Positions 12,447-24,868 of a DNA stretch of 64,000 bases are shown here, piece by piece (positions within the stretch are counted from its first letter, which is position 1; each line of letters starts with the position of its first letter). Below the pieces are notes generated by a model. It ran no database searches and was not told where the DNA came from. It was given only the letters and a program-made list of their open reading frames with translations. This stretch comes from Amblyornis subalaris (Eukaryota; Chordata; Aves; Passeriformes; Ptilonorhynchidae). The position numbers and the translations under genes were made by a program. The stretch spans positions 2,177,938-2,241,937 of the forward strand of contig JACAXG010000110.1 in NCBI GenBank assembly GCA_018881555.1. The letters run 5' to 3'.

Positions 12447-14631
12447 ATATTTGGAATTTCTACCCCATCTAAACTCTCAGCAATGCAGGCCAAGTGGGAA
12501 GTCGATACCAATGACAAGGGCTACCAGATCACCGCCTATTCAGGCCATGAACTATGTTCTTACAAAACTAAGCAAATTTTAGTCTTGCTTTCTCTGATGA
12601 AATATTAATTACCATGCTATATCACTTCCCTTATGGTCTACTATTTAAACAAACCCAGACAGAGTTTTCCTGATGTGAAGAATGAGAATGTGAACTACAG
12701 AGTGATGTTGAATGAATAGATGCTCCCAGCAGAGGTATGCATGATGGCTTGATGGCTTTAAAGACAAACAGCAAAACATTCCTTCCTGTCTGGAGTAAGA
12801 AACAAAACCTATTAAGTATTAAGTGGTCAGAATGAGACTGAAATTTGGTTCTAAAAATGCCTATGCTAAGGAAGAATGAGGGGGCTGGGATTTTTCGTTT
12901 TTAAATAGATCTTTTCCTTGTTTGTAGGTTGGTCTCATTTTGCAGCAGCTATATTCTGCACCAACATGTGGCAGACCAAAGATTAAGTCTCAAATTCCCA
13001 GACACTGGGTTAGAAGAGGCCAAGAATGTCGCAGAAGTGACAAGCTTAGTGTCAGGAGATGAGGATTTGGTTGCCATACTTTTCAGCACCTCTTGTTACT
13101 TGAACCTGCTAAGAACATTGACATTTGTAAAAGCAGCTAATTCCTACCTCTCTTTCCCGTAGCAATCAACTCCCAGGGAGAGGCGCAGCTAAAAAGAGCC
13201 ATGTCATTTTTTTTCAAATGGTTGTGGCTTACACCCTCCCACTGGCAACGTTAGTGCCGTCATTTGCTTTTTATGAAGTGGTCAGGACTTCATCAGAATG
13301 CCAGACTTTGAAGCAGGAAACTATCAAAATAAATGCTACAGTTATCAGACAGAGTTCAAATATGTGCCAGGTAGTCATTCAAGTGCTTTATGAAATCAAT
13401 GCATTGTTTTAAAATCAGTTGTGACATATGTGTCTGAACTTGTTCTGACTGCAGAGAAAATGACTGTGCATTTTTAGGGCCAAAATCTTGCCTGAAGTTA
13501 GCAAATACAAAGTAGTTGCATAAAAATATGAGGTCAAAAAGATATAGCTACACTACAGCGTGAAGTGCATTTCAAGGACATCACGCATCCCATATACTCT
13601 CTGCAGACACTCAGTCAGAATCACAGTGAAGTATGGGCGTAGACTGCTTTCAAAGGGATGACTCAGGGCTAAGCTCAACTAGAGACTTAGTACATTGTAA
13701 CTATTGTTTTAGGTGCTCGCACAAAAATCCTGTTGCCTGCAAGAAAATAGAACGTACAGGACACACATGGACGTGGAGATCACACCGTTCTTCTGGGTGT
13801 TCCTGGGATCACTCCATAACTGCAGGGAAGGCACAGACCTTCAGACTGTTTGGGGCATTTTTAAGATATCATTAAAACAATAGTCTGTTTCTCAGTATCA
13901 GTCTTGCTCTTTAATCCACATACCTCAACCTTAGCTCAAAAATTCTAAACTTCAGCTTTTTTGCTGTTTGTATGAAATCAGGAAACTCCAAACTCACCCA
14001 TTTTTATCTGCCAGTGTCCCAGGATGGAATGTTATTCTCTAGGTCATTTCAGGGGGTTCTGATTATGTGCTTTGTGCTCAGAAGTGAAGGTCTGAGATAT
14101 GTGCTGGCTAAGAGACTACTTCAAACAACTTTGGCAGAAAATCAAGTTCAGTTCTGGAAAAGGAATGCAAGATCCTTTTCAAATAAGTTTTTCCTGGATT
14201 GACGTACTCTAGAATGTCTGGAGAACAAAAAGTCAGCTTCAGATCTCATGGAAGATGCCAGAGGAATGAGCCCAGAGCATCTTAGTCTTTGCCAAGATTA
14301 TGTACCTTTTATCTTTACAATTCAAATGCAACAGCAGAAAATACCACCTAATTTTGCTCACATCTCTGAATGGGAATTTACATTTGATTCAACAGAAATG
14401 CTCATCTTTACCCCAACAAGTGATCAACAGTACCTTGGAAATCCAAACTTAATGGAAGTCACAATAAACCCCATCCACTCTTCAGGCCTGTGAACTTTTT
14501 CCAAGTCATTAAACAAACCAAGTACTGATGCATCTGTTGTTATAAATAAAAAAATATCCTGGATGGGTTTTGGGGTCCCTTGCAGTCTTCCTGAAAGCGT
14601 TTGTCTGGTGGTGCCATGACGCATTCCGCGG
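12447..14631. other. AT-rich non-coding stretch
   Basis: No gene, RNA gene or clear mobile element is seen. Short frames such as 12929-13162 (+) and 14248-14493 (+) have no recognisable similarity. Confidence 0.55.
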
Positions 14632-14679
14632 TGCACACACACACACACACACACACGCACACACACACACACAAACACG
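14632..14679. repeat. (CA)n microsatellite
   Basis: About 48 bases of CA dinucleotide repeat are interrupted once by CG (ACACACGCACAC) and end in ACAAACACG. It is read as VCVCV on the minus strand and is not coding. It is likely polymorphic. Confidence 0.95.
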
Positions 14680-14739
14680 TACTTAGGTGAGGCAAAGAGT
14701 TGGAGGAGTTCTCTTTATGTGTTCCACGAAATAGGTTTC

Positions 14740-15000
14740 CATGAGTCATCAGGGAAGGGGAGAACCCAGAACAATGGAGGGGTCAGGGTTTTATCCCAGG
14801 GGCACTGGGGGCAGAGAGACAACAGGGGCCAATGGGTTGAGGGTCAGGGGGCAGAGAGAAGGCAGGGTAATACAACTGCAACCAGTAGCGGTAAACGAGG
14901 GGAGGAGTAAGGGGCAGGGATAAATGGGATGCTGAGTAAGGGAGAACACTCTAGAACTGAACCTTATCAGGGAACAAGGAGTAAGAGGCTGCTGGGTCAC
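14740..15000. repeat. G-rich block, possible degraded LTR fragment
   Basis: The block is unusually G-rich for the window, with repeated GGGG and GGCAG runs (GGGGCACTGGGGGCAGAG, GGGTCAGGGGGCAGAG), a CCAAT box (GGGGCCAATGGG near 14825) and AACCAGTAGCGGTAAACGAG. This composition resembles the U3 promoter part of avian ERV LTRs after CpG decay. I could not place TG...CA ends or a target duplication, so the identity and orientation are inference. Confidence 0.35.
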
Positions 15001-17225
15001 TCCTGTGGCTGGCTCAAACACTGCAGCACTCTCTGGTGCAGGCTCAGCCACCTCTACACGCATCAGCCTTTGTTTCTTACACTCATCAGTGGTCTCTCCC
15101 AGCTGCAACAGCCATTCCAGCCCCCACCATTTATCCTACTGTTCAGGTATCACTTCTGAGCTCATTAGCACACCGTGCTGCTGGTTTCCAGCAAGGCTCT
15201 TGGAACTGCAATTATTTCAGGCTACTGCCAGCATCAGACTTGCAGAGTCTGTCTTATACTACCATTTGGGATGCTCTGATCTTCACTGAAGACCACAGAA
15301 AGCAGAACTTCAGAATACAGAAAGTGCTCTGAGGTAACAAGCCATGGCACAGCGATGGCTAGATATAAGCATCTGTTTAAATGTAGGGTTGACAGTAAAA
15401 GTTACGTTTTCTACCTGCTACTGCTGTTACCTTAAGGCCTAGTCTGAAGACCGGTGAAGATAACAGAAAAGTTCCCACTGACATTAACATTCCTACAAAA
15501 TAAGGAACCATTTAGCATAACTGCCTGTCTCTGTACTCATATTGACTACACATGGGCTGTCATAAAAGTGAACATCACCCTGCAGCACCTCCCACTCTAT
15601 GTTTGTATTTCACATGTGAATTGTCTGGGAACAAACTAAAACTTCCCCAAATTCGTTCCCTCTTCAGCATTCTTTGGTTTTGTACCTGTTATGTTAGCCT
15701 ATAGATATTTGTTGCATGCATATTTTTGTGACAGTTGCCATTAAAATCTCAATCTGCTTTGGTTGAACATGTAGGTCATGATCATTGATGGAATAATACC
15801 ATCTAACTTATTTAGGCAATAAGATAATCTTCTACCTTTTTAATGAATCACTAATATAAACTATGAGTTGTGAAAATCAAGAAAATATAAAAATAAAAAA
15901 TGTGTGAATATCAAGTAAATATAAAAATGACAATGCATTTATTTTGTTTCATCTGTGATTTCCTGTTCTAATGATATTTACTTTATCCCACTCCACAATC
16001 ACAGTTAACTTTTTGAACGTAAGGAGAAGTAGATGTATTAGAAGTATCCCAGGGTTTACCAAAGAAAGGGGAAAAAAATTATGCAGTCCTGCATGATTTA
16101 ACAAGACTGATGTGGACACAATTACCATATAGTTTAATAGTTTTAACTAAAAACTAAACATCATAGTTCCTTTTGTCTTCTGTGCTGACTTGTCCTTTTG
16201 CACAGTTTTACTGAAGTTACACCAAATTCTGCATTTCAGCCTGTTTCCACTGCACATTAAAAAAGTGGAGAAGCACCATGGGAGTATATCGGATACAGAG
16301 TTGGATAAAACTTTTTTGGCTGAAATGTTTTTCCTGAATAACAGTGATTCAATTGTATCATTTTTTTTTTTTGTAAGCTGCTTAAGTAAAAAAAGTCTGC
16401 AAACTGGAAAAATGTCAGCATTTTAGTTTTGAGATTTTATTTTTAGTTCACAGCATTTGGAAATCAACTTCAGTTTTATGAACGAATGAACAAGGAAACA
16501 AGTAATCCCTCCCAAACCCTAAAACTTGTTGTCAATCAAAAATTATTATTTTTCCTACTTTTCATTTGGCTGTACACTTCATTCCAGGTTGATGCAAAAT
16601 GAATTCTTGTAGATCTGCCAGTGAGCCCTGCAAATCAATTAATTCCCCAGATCTAGATACAAAATTCTAGTTAGGAGCTTTTCTTTGGCAAAAACACCAG
16701 CTGAACTTTTTGTGTGAGCATCAAACTCCTAGACAGATTTTCAGATAAATTAATGGTATTCTTCCAGACACTCTTTCTGTCTGTTTGTGCTTAACATGCA
16801 TGTGTTTTCTTTCACACTGAAAATGTACATTAATTCAATTTGTGATCATGAAATTGTGCAAGAGGCCAGGAAAGGAATATATGGCTTTGAATCTATAGAA
16901 ATGAAAATCTGAAGGTCTTGATGGCTAAAAAGGGATGCCAGAATCTTTCAAACCCTGGATCCAGGTCCTCATAATATAAAGGATGAATGGAAGAATTTGC
17001 AAATAAAATTTGCTGGGATTAACATAATATTGGTTAAAATAAAAATTACAATTAGGTGCCTGAGATGAGATATGTACTGACATCTTTGTTACATAAAATT
17101 CTTGTTTTCCTCTAAGATGGCAGCAGGAGATATGAGTGCTCACCTCCTCCGAAAATAAGGACAAATCCTTGCACAATGATAATGGGCACTCTGCAGGTCT
17201 ATGTAAAGCCCTTTTGCTTTTCTAG
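15001..17225. other. AT-rich non-coding stretch
   Basis: No gene is seen. 15700-17000 is very AT-rich, with a 12-base T run at 16361-16372. A splice-flanked minus-strand segment at 17144-17190 (donor GGAG then GTGAGC) is open in all frames but has a poor acceptor tract. Confidence 0.5.
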
Positions 17226-17323
17226 GGCAGCATGAGGAGATCGTGAACAGTGAAGGGGGAAATACCAGCTATCTATACCAGCCACAAGGTCAGCATTTGT
17301 GAGAGGCAACTATCTTTGTGAAG
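17226..17323 (+). other. Candidate exon with internal stop near its 3' end
   Basis: A strong acceptor (CCCTTTTGCTTTTCTAG) begins a 98 nt segment ending GAAG followed by GTGAGA. The most protein-like frame runs 24 codons from 17228 (QHEEIVNSEGGNTSYLYQPQ) and stops with TGA at 17300-17302. It would therefore be a terminal coding exon, use a weaker donor at AAG/GTCAGC, or be non-coding. The next 150 bases keep several CpGs. No homology is recognised. Confidence 0.15.
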
Positions 17324-17912
17324 GTGAGAAATCACGACCATTTGTGAGAGTTAAGAAGAGACTGGACAATTTCCGAAGTCACTTTTTCATGAAAAAGTGT
17401 TGACAGTGCTTTAAGCGTTACGCACTTTGTGGCAGAGCAGAAGATGTCAAAGCCTGCTGCAATATTAGGGGTGAAAGGAAAAAGAAGTTCAAGTTGAGGT
17501 TCTGCTATTCAGTGCAATGCTGGCAAAAATCCCGTCCTACAGAATTCATACCTAAATTATTTTCCTACTGCATTTTTTGTCCCATTTCTCCAAGGTTCGT
17601 GTCTTTACTGAAAAGAAAACAAACAAACAAAAAACCCCAAACCCACAAAACATCATACTTAAAATTTTTGGTTTATAATTCCATATCTTTGGTGTGCATG
17701 AAATAAAATGAGGAGGATACCAACTCATACATGAAATGTAAATAACATGAAACTGAAATGTCAGGTGCCATTTGAATGGTTTCCTGTGTGCTCCCCATTA
17801 TGGACGAAGTTCACAGCTGACTAATTTATCTCTGTGTCAGAAAAGCACCAGCACAAGGGAGGTAATTCAAAGTCAGACACTGGTAAAAGAGTGGCAAAAA
17901 AGGTTATGTAAA
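17324..17912. other. Non-coding stretch
   Basis: No gene is recognised. An A-rich AAACAAACAAAC-like run lies around 17615-17635. The 17335-17420 part retains CpGs (ATCACGACC, TTCCGAAG, AAGCGTTACGC), which is unusual here, but I cannot assign it to a repeat family. Confidence 0.45.
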
Positions 17913-18245
17913 TCATAGAATCACAGAATGATTTGAGTTGGAAAGGACTTTAAAGACCATCTACTCCCAACTCACCCACCATGGACGGGGACTCTTTCCA
18001 CTAGATCAGGTTGCTCAGAGCTCCATCCAGCCTGGCCTTAAACAATTCCAGGGACAGGGCATCCACAACTTCTCTGGGTAACCTGTTCCAGTGCCTCATG
18101 TGCCACCTCCCAGTGAAGAATTTCTTCCTAATACATAATCTAAACCTATCCACTTTCAGTTTGAAGCCATTCTCCCTTGTCCTCTCACTACATGCTCTTG
18201 TAAAAAGATCCTTTCTGGCTTTCTTGTAGCCCCCTGTAGATACCA
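17913..18245 (-). mobile_element. CR1 LINE 3' fragment (reverse orientation)
   Basis: It begins with the reverse-complemented CR1 tail (AATCATAGAATCACAGAATG) and runs through the 3' UTR into the ORF2 C-terminus. The minus-strand frame reads ENGFKLKVDRFRLCIRKKFF and HWNRLPREVV, diagnostic of CR1 ORF2 ends. Similarity stops around 18245, where the copy is 5'-truncated. It is inactive. The open frame runs across most of the fragment, suggesting moderate age. Confidence 0.93.
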
Positions 18246-21200
18246 CAAGACATGCAAGATGAGTGGAGAACAAGTGGATGCAGATATGTCAAATAAATTA
18301 CAGCAAAGTGCCTCAAGGGACTGTAGGCTGGAGCAGCCCATGCTTTGCAGGGGAAAGGGTGAAGCATGTGCTGGCCCAATCCAGTCCAGTTCTGCTGCCA
18401 TGTGAGTCAGAACTGTGAGAGCTCTCCTTGCTCTTTCACCGCTTAAATAGCAGGATTACCAGCAGTTTCTGCACATAGTGGCCAGGGAAGGGATCCTCAC
18501 TCTCTGCACAATCATAAGCAGACAAGTATCTAACACAAACTCTCCTGCACCAGCCACATGGACCGTACATCACAATATGTATCCAGGGTCATTTTTCTGT
18601 TAACGGACTTTGAGCAACTGAACTATGATTCTTCTTTTCCCTCTCTTCATTCCTTTTTGTGTTTGCTTTCCTTTTTGTGAACTAATGCTAGATTTATTGC
18701 CTTGGGTGAGTTTTTCAAAGCACTCACAGTTGGCCTAATCCTGTTGCTGTTGAAGCCACTGGGAGTTTTGCCAATGCTTTTAACGAGAACAGAGTTAGGC
18801 CAGTGCTGTCAGCTTTGAAGCCCCCGCTTTGTGTGTACTCATGTGAAGGTGGGGAACAGAGCGCAGATAAAATGAGAACCAGTCTAAACCTGGATCCAGC
18901 GAGGAAAAATAATGCAAACAAAACCCTTCCTGTGGTTCAAAGGAATCTCTTCATCCATTTCTTGCATCAGTCCCAAAAAGCGTCAAACTGATTTTGTAAC
19001 CAGCACCTGAACTGTGGGAATGCTCCACTCTGTGGGGTTATAGCTTGTTTTCAAGGTGATTTCGTTTACCTTTTGAGAGTAGCTGTATTTCACTGGAAAA
19101 GTGTGCAGAATACACCTTTTTTTCTTCAAGTGCACCTATGAACAGTCTGCTAGAAATCCATATTTAGTCAGGAATTTTAAAACCAGAACGGATCATCATA
19201 TAGTTATATTGTCAGCATAAAACAGTTTATAAAGGTACAGTCAACAATTTAAATATTTACCCACAGCTTCTGCTTGAGTTATAGTAACATATAGAATATT
19301 TAGGTATGTGTGTTTTCAGAACTATAAATACGGAAATATACACATAGTCTACCTGGACTGGGTGTGCCAGAAAGAGAGAAAGCATTACCTGGACTGGAAC
19401 AGGCAAATGATTGTGAAAGATGGACTAAAATGAAACAGAATTTTTTATTGTTGTTGTTTTATTTCTGAACTGCAGTACTTCTTGTTGCCCTTAAATATAT
19501 ATATTTTTTTTTATAGTATTGATTTGATCTCTTAAGATAGTTAGATTGGACAAAGATTATACTCATCAACACAAAATGTTTTCGTACGTTCAACTTCTTC
19601 ATCTGCATCCAAGAGTAATACTAAGAAAACCATTTCTCCAGATAGTTTATTACATTGCCCTGATTTAGGCAGTGCCAAGAGAGATGATAAACAGGCTTAA
19701 ACTTGTTTGAAACACTCTTGCCAGTGTTAACATTTCATGGAAGAAAGCAATGAGAGATTTTTTAAACTAAAAGACCCCCCCAAAATCTAAAAAAGTAGTA
19801 TTTTTCATAAGCTATCAAATACAGTTGATTATAAGATGTTATTCTTTTTTAAAAGTCCTCAAGCCCTCAAGAATCTTCATTAAAAGAAAAAATAGCAGAA
19901 AAAGTGCAAGGCTGGAATAAGAAACCTCTGAATCCTGGTCCTGTGGTCAGATGCTCTGTGTCCTTCTGAGTGTATGTCCAAGTTTCATGGTAGTCTGGTT
20001 ATCTTCCTAAAACCTTTACTGCTAGATTCAAATGACTGCTTGAGAAATAAATTTTTTAGGTCAACAAAATAAAAAACCTGTGGGCTTCCTGGCAGTGGAA
20101 TATAACTTCAAAATAAACTCTCCAGGCTTACCATTGAGCAAGAAGTTTAAAACTTTAGGTTGTTTTTTTTTTTTAATCATTCCCAAATCCCAGCAAGAGT
20201 GTAAAGTAGGACTGGAGTATCATTTGCACATATTTAGGCAAATCAAAGTTCATGCTCAGTCTCTTGTAATTATAGACAAGTTTTCATCTTGTAGAAACTA
20301 TTAAACAGAAGTAAACAATCTCTACCTCAGAAAATCCCTGAGGACAAAGTGTTAGGGCACAAGAAGAGAAGTATCACTCCCTGATTGCTTTCAAGTGCTT
20401 ATATTCCTGCTTCTATATCCTTAGCCAAAGAAATTGTGTGCAAATGGTTCTGGTGGACACTGTGCTTTGTGGACCTTCCCTTGACTCGGTACATCAGTGC
20501 AATTAAACACAAGAGGCCCAGTGAACAAGGTTTCTGGAGAGAGGGCTTGGGACTATGTGAAGTAATGTGAAGAATGTGCTATGCCAGAGTAGATTTTTAC
20601 GGGCTGAAACTCAGGGTAATGGCTGCATGCCCCTGAGTGTAGAAAGGAGGTATGAAAGGACATAAGGGGATGCAAAACCTGACGGGATTGCTTTGGCGGA
20701 CTGTGAAGGGAGCGAACTCTCATGCAACACCTACACTGTGGTTTGGTGGGAATGTTCCCTGAAGATACCTGTCCCTAGAACCAAGGGTAGCTTCAGCATG
20801 GACAAGGTCAGTCAAGTAGAGCAAAGGAGAGAGTCAGTAATCAATCTATCTCAATAATCAGGAATCCACCATTCTTGTTTGCTGCCTGGTCCCTGTTTAT
20901 GTAATAGTGTAAATGTAGCCAATGTGGCTATTATGAGTTTTGGGAAGACCATTTAATTAGCAATTACATCATACTTTAGCACTGTACGGAAGTACTTAGT
21001 GTCATGCAAAATTTGAAACACAAAAAGTTTCTAAAACTCTTTCTTAGAATCACTCTTCTTGTGTTTGATTTTATTATTGTCCAGACCACTCTCAGCCCTA
21101 ACTTGCAGACGACTTCTCTCAGCCCTAACTTGCAGACGACTTCTCTAACATCATTCAAGAGCCTGGAAGGATGTCTCTTTGGAACGTGTTTCCTAGTCTA

Positions 21201-22401
21201 TTTTAAACCACATTTTCACTTCTGCTTTAAATTAGTATTTAACTGTGTTTCTTTAAAGGTTTTTTATGTACTCTTCCTGTAATGGCTTTGAATGTGCCTC
21301 TGAAAATCACTAAACAACAAAGTTGTTGTTGTTGCCATTGCTGCTTGATCTTTCTGGGAGGCCAGTCCCACACAAACCTCCTTCTCTCTCCAGAATGCTG
21401 CATATTGTAAATACAACAACAACTTTCAGTTTAGTCAGAGCAGAAAAATGCAGTAGCTTTCTCTTCTTTCAGATCATGAATTAATTTTTTGTTTTGCGTA
21501 CAGCAGTTTCAATAGCTGCACAGTCATTTACGTTAACCAAAAGACCTCAGATATAACAAAAAAACATGTGAGATGTGGTGAGATGGCATTTAAAATTTGC
21601 CACTCTGACATTGAACAGAGCATTATATTTAGATGTCTTCCCAGATTTTCGTTCCTTTTTACACTTCTTGAGATCTACATGTGCTATAATCATAGATATT
21701 TAGTTGAGAAATTACATTAAAAGTATATTTTCATCACGTAGCAGGAAGATGTATGTTTTCTGTCTGAGTGAGCGAACTCTGACACTTCACACTGTAATAA
21801 GTCTAGCTCTATTCATGTGACTGAAAAGAAATTCAGGGAAAGACAAACTAAAGGAAGAGGAAAGAACAATATTATTCATGTTATATCTGCTCTCCAAATC
21901 TAAATATAAAATTATCCTTCCATTCCATAGGAGTTTTTGAGATATTGCAACATTTTTTCCCATGCTGAAATGGGAGGAAGAATTGAAGGGTAGGAAAATA
22001 TAAAAAATAACAGCTAAAAATTAATCCAAATCTGGAAAATGAAAAGGTCAGGCAATTCCAGTTGTATCTCATCTCTCAGTCTAATTTTACTGCTTGTTTC
22101 TGATCAACTAATAGTTGCCAGGTGTCTTAACGTACACTTAGAAGGTAGCAATGTTTTAGCACAAAAGATATCTAACAGAGCTATTTGTGATGGCTTTTCA
22201 GTTGCTTTAGCTCCAACTCAACTAGGCAATTAAGCATGTTTTCAATATGTTAACATTATCTGTACATGCCAGAAAGGGCTGCAAATCAGAACTTCCCCCC
22301 GTGTACTTCTCTCAGTAATGCAAGTGAAAGTACATCAAGCAAAAGCTGGAGTTCTGATGAGGGCAGAAGGTCTCTTTGGATTTTGTGTTTGTGTAGGCAG
22401 T
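18246..22401. other. AT-rich non-coding stretch
   Basis: No gene, RNA gene or recognisable mobile element is seen, apart from the 27-base tandem duplication listed separately. Homopolymer A and T runs are common (for example near 19505 and 20163). Confidence 0.55.
21089..21146. repeat. Perfect 27-bp tandem duplication
   Basis: The unit CAGCCCTAACTTGCAGACGA followed by CTTCTCT occurs twice in direct tandem at 21093-21119 and 21120-21146 with no mismatch. The match extends four bases to the left (CTCT). The lack of divergence suggests a recent duplication. It is not part of a recognised repeat family, and the doubled REVVCKLGL frame on the minus strand is only its translation. Confidence 0.95.
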
Positions 22402-22448
22402 GGAATGGATGGAGGGATGGATGGATGGAAGGAAAGAAGGGAGGAAGG
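22402..22448. repeat. (GGAT)n/(GGAA)n simple repeat
   Basis: GGATGGAGGGATGGATGGATGGAAGG then grades into GAAAGAAGGGAGGAAGG. It is an impure tetranucleotide microsatellite and not coding. Confidence 0.9.
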
Positions 22449-24079
22449 TGAGCAAACTACAGTTTATGTAGTTTGTGTAATGTGTTATTGTTTGAGGCTG
22501 TAGCTCAGGGTGTTCTGATGTCCTTCCATTCTCCAGTCAGGTGGAGAACTTTCTTACAAACTACACTGTGGTCAGGAAATGTCCCTATCAAAAAAATTTC
22601 ACAGAAATATAATTGGGTATATTTCAGAGTTAGGATTTTCTCATTCAGATTTTCTAAGAACCTCCTTCCAGCACATCCAATCAGATTCTGAAGACCTGGG
22701 ATTTCTCTGACAGGATCCAACATGTGCCTGGGGAGTGGCACTGCAGGGGTGCTGGACAGTCCTTGCCATGGACTTCCTTGCAACTAGGAATTTCAGGGCC
22801 TAGGATTTTGGCTCTCTTAATTCAGAGCCAAAATGTAGAAATCCAGGACTTCTAGTGTCAGCAGCTATAGGCCAGCTCAAATGTTTTGGCTGCAGGCATG
22901 TTCAACACTTCTTAAGTCTGAAGTTGGATCCATCATGCAGGCTGCCCCACTATCTGAAGAGCTCTTTAGTCTCTCAAATTAATATGGATTAAAATTACTT
23001 TTAAAACAAGAAAGAAAAAAAGAGCCAGACTTTCTGCATCTCCAAAAAAGGCTTTTAGCAATAAAGCTTTCAGTATTACTTCTTCTTGAATGATGCACAG
23101 TCTTCCCATGTGTAGTAAAATTTCTATGTGTGTTGTCATTCTTTCATGCTTTTTTGTGGATAGATTTCTAAACCTTTTAGGTCTATCAGCTACTGTACTT
23201 GTGATTTTAGATATTTTGTGAAGTCTGAATATTGAATATCCTATCATCACTGATCAAATCCTGATAACATGGGGATTTTGGTGTTATCTGAAAGCCATGT
23301 GTTTTGGCTTTGAATCATAATAAAGCAGAAAAAGTGTACTTACAGAAGATACACAAAGAATTACTGCACTTACTGGAAACTGAATTAAAATCTTGCAGAG
23401 CAAATGGAATAGAGGTGTAAATCTCAGTATAGCCAGGCAATGTGTAAGTACAGACGCTAAAAAAGCCCTAAAGGAAAGAGTTTTTCTTTCGCACAAAAAA
23501 ATGTTTATCTCCAGTCGGGGTGAAGAATGACATCTTGGGGGGGGTGGGAAGGGGAGGTGGAGGAAAAAAAGGAATTGAAAGCTGCAAGTAAAAAGAAATT
23601 CCAAACCAGAGTGGGAAATTTTTAGTCTGATAATTTGGAATTTCCCACAAGAAAGAGATTTCACTAAAAAAACCTCCCATTTCCCTATTTGGTGTTCATA
23701 GCAAGCCATGCTGGAATTGACCTCCGATGTGCTGAAGCCCAGACTTTTATAACTGCATGCACAGTAGGCTGTACCAGTTTAAGGTGATTTGCTCCTTTGT
23801 TCTGTTTGAAAGGACTCTTTAATTTAACAGCTGTGAGCCATAACTATCCTTGGGTTTCTGCCATCATATAATCTGCTGTTATATATAACTCTTCTTCCTT
23901 TAGAAAATGAACATATTCTTTCACAGTTTGTGTTTTACAATGTAAGGCAAACTAGACTCTTCTACGGTCTTGCGACCTATAATCTCTTCTTTCCCCTCCA
24001 TTCCTCTCTCATTATAGTCCAAACTAACCTTTCCTAACTATGACATCCAGGTTTGAAATAATTTGTACAAAAGATGTTT
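22449..24079. other. Non-coding stretch with a G-quadruplex motif
   Basis: No gene is seen. The 141-codon minus-strand frame at 23284-23709 lacks recognisable domains. A G-run cluster at 23537-23562 is listed separately. Confidence 0.5.
23537..23562 (+). other. Putative G-quadruplex motif
   Basis: Eight Gs, T, GGG, AA, GGGG, A, GG, T, GG occur in succession. Splitting the eight-G run gives four G-triplets with loops of one to two bases, which meets the usual intramolecular quadruplex pattern on the plus strand. Confidence 0.6.
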
Positions 24080-24566
24080 CATCATAAAATTATAGAATGG
24101 TGTGGGCTGGAAGGGAAAAAGACTACCTAGTTCCAACACCCCTGCCATGGGCAGAAACACCTTCTATTAGACTTGGTTGCTCAAAGCCCCATGCAACCTG
24201 GCCTTGAACACTTGCAGGGATGGGGCATTCACAGCTTCTCCGGGCAACCTGTTCCAGTGCCTTGCTACTCTCACAACAAAGAATTTATTCCTAATATCTA
24301 ATCTAAACCTGATCTCTTTCAGTTTAAAGCCATTAACCCTTATCCTCTCACTACACTTCCTTGTAAAACGTCCCTCTTCAGCTTTCTCGTAGGCCTCCTT
24401 TAGAAAGGGTACTGAAGGGTGTCTCCAAAGTTTTCTCCTTTCCAATCTGAACAAGCCCAGCTCTCTCAGTCTGTCTTCACAGGAGAGGTCTCCAACCTTC
24501 TGATCATCTTCATGCCCTCCTCTGGACTTGCCTCAAGGAGTTCACTTCCTTCATATGTTGAGGGCT
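24080..24566 (-). mobile_element. CR1 LINE, 3' part, split by a later LTR insertion
   Basis: It starts with a decayed reverse CR1 tail (ATCATAAAATTATAGAATGG). The minus-strand frame reads RVNGFKLKEIRFRLDIRNKF, then HWNRLPGEAV, the CR1 ORF2 C-terminus. Further out come the conserved stretches encoding the preceding ORF2 residues (CTCTCTCAGTCTGTCTTCAC, CTTCATATGTTGAGGGC). Similarity is cut abruptly at 24566 and resumes at 25728. The last five bases, GGGCT, pair with GGGCC on the far side as the probable target duplication of the inserted LTR. Confidence 0.9.
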
Positions 24567-24698
24567 TGTTGCATTAAGATTAAGTAATTTGGCCAAAAAA
24601 TAAACCCCCTTACATTCCACCTGGTCCTCAGAGATCAGGGAGGCTGGGTATGGCTAGGCTTACTCTCTGATTATAACCTATTTGGCACTAGAAGTCTC

Positions 24699-24848
24699 GT
24701 CACGTTCAATAAGAACTTGTGGTATCATGGATTGGCAAATGGTGCGATTAACCAAGCCAACGCTTCTGGTCCAGTTACATTCAATGAGAACTTTGCTATC
24801 ACAGAGTCACAAATAGTGTGGTTTATTGAAGCAACAGACATACAAATT
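24699..24848 (-). repeat. Imperfect ~75-bp tandem duplication inside the LTR
   Basis: CACGTTCAATAAGAACTT (from 24701) and ACATTCAATGAGAACTT (from 24777) start two similar units of about 60-75 bases, each ending in an AAGC(C)AAC-like stretch. In minus orientation the 24774-24848 unit carries AATAAA. The other unit has GGTTAAT at the equivalent position, so only one copy keeps the polyadenylation signal. Confidence 0.7.
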
Positions 24849-24868
24849 CAGCATTGCCATTGCTGAAT
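24846..24868. other. Perfect hairpin beside the LTR poly(A) signal
   Basis: ATTCAGCA, a seven-base loop TTGCCAT, then TGCTGAAT form a perfect 8-bp inverted repeat about 20 bases upstream of AATAAA on the minus strand. In retroviral LTRs, structure at this place can help bring the signal near the cleavage site; that role is inference here. Confidence 0.7.

Noticed and set aside
14424..14749. Val/Cys-rich minus-strand frames
   Set aside because: They are translations of the CA microsatellite.
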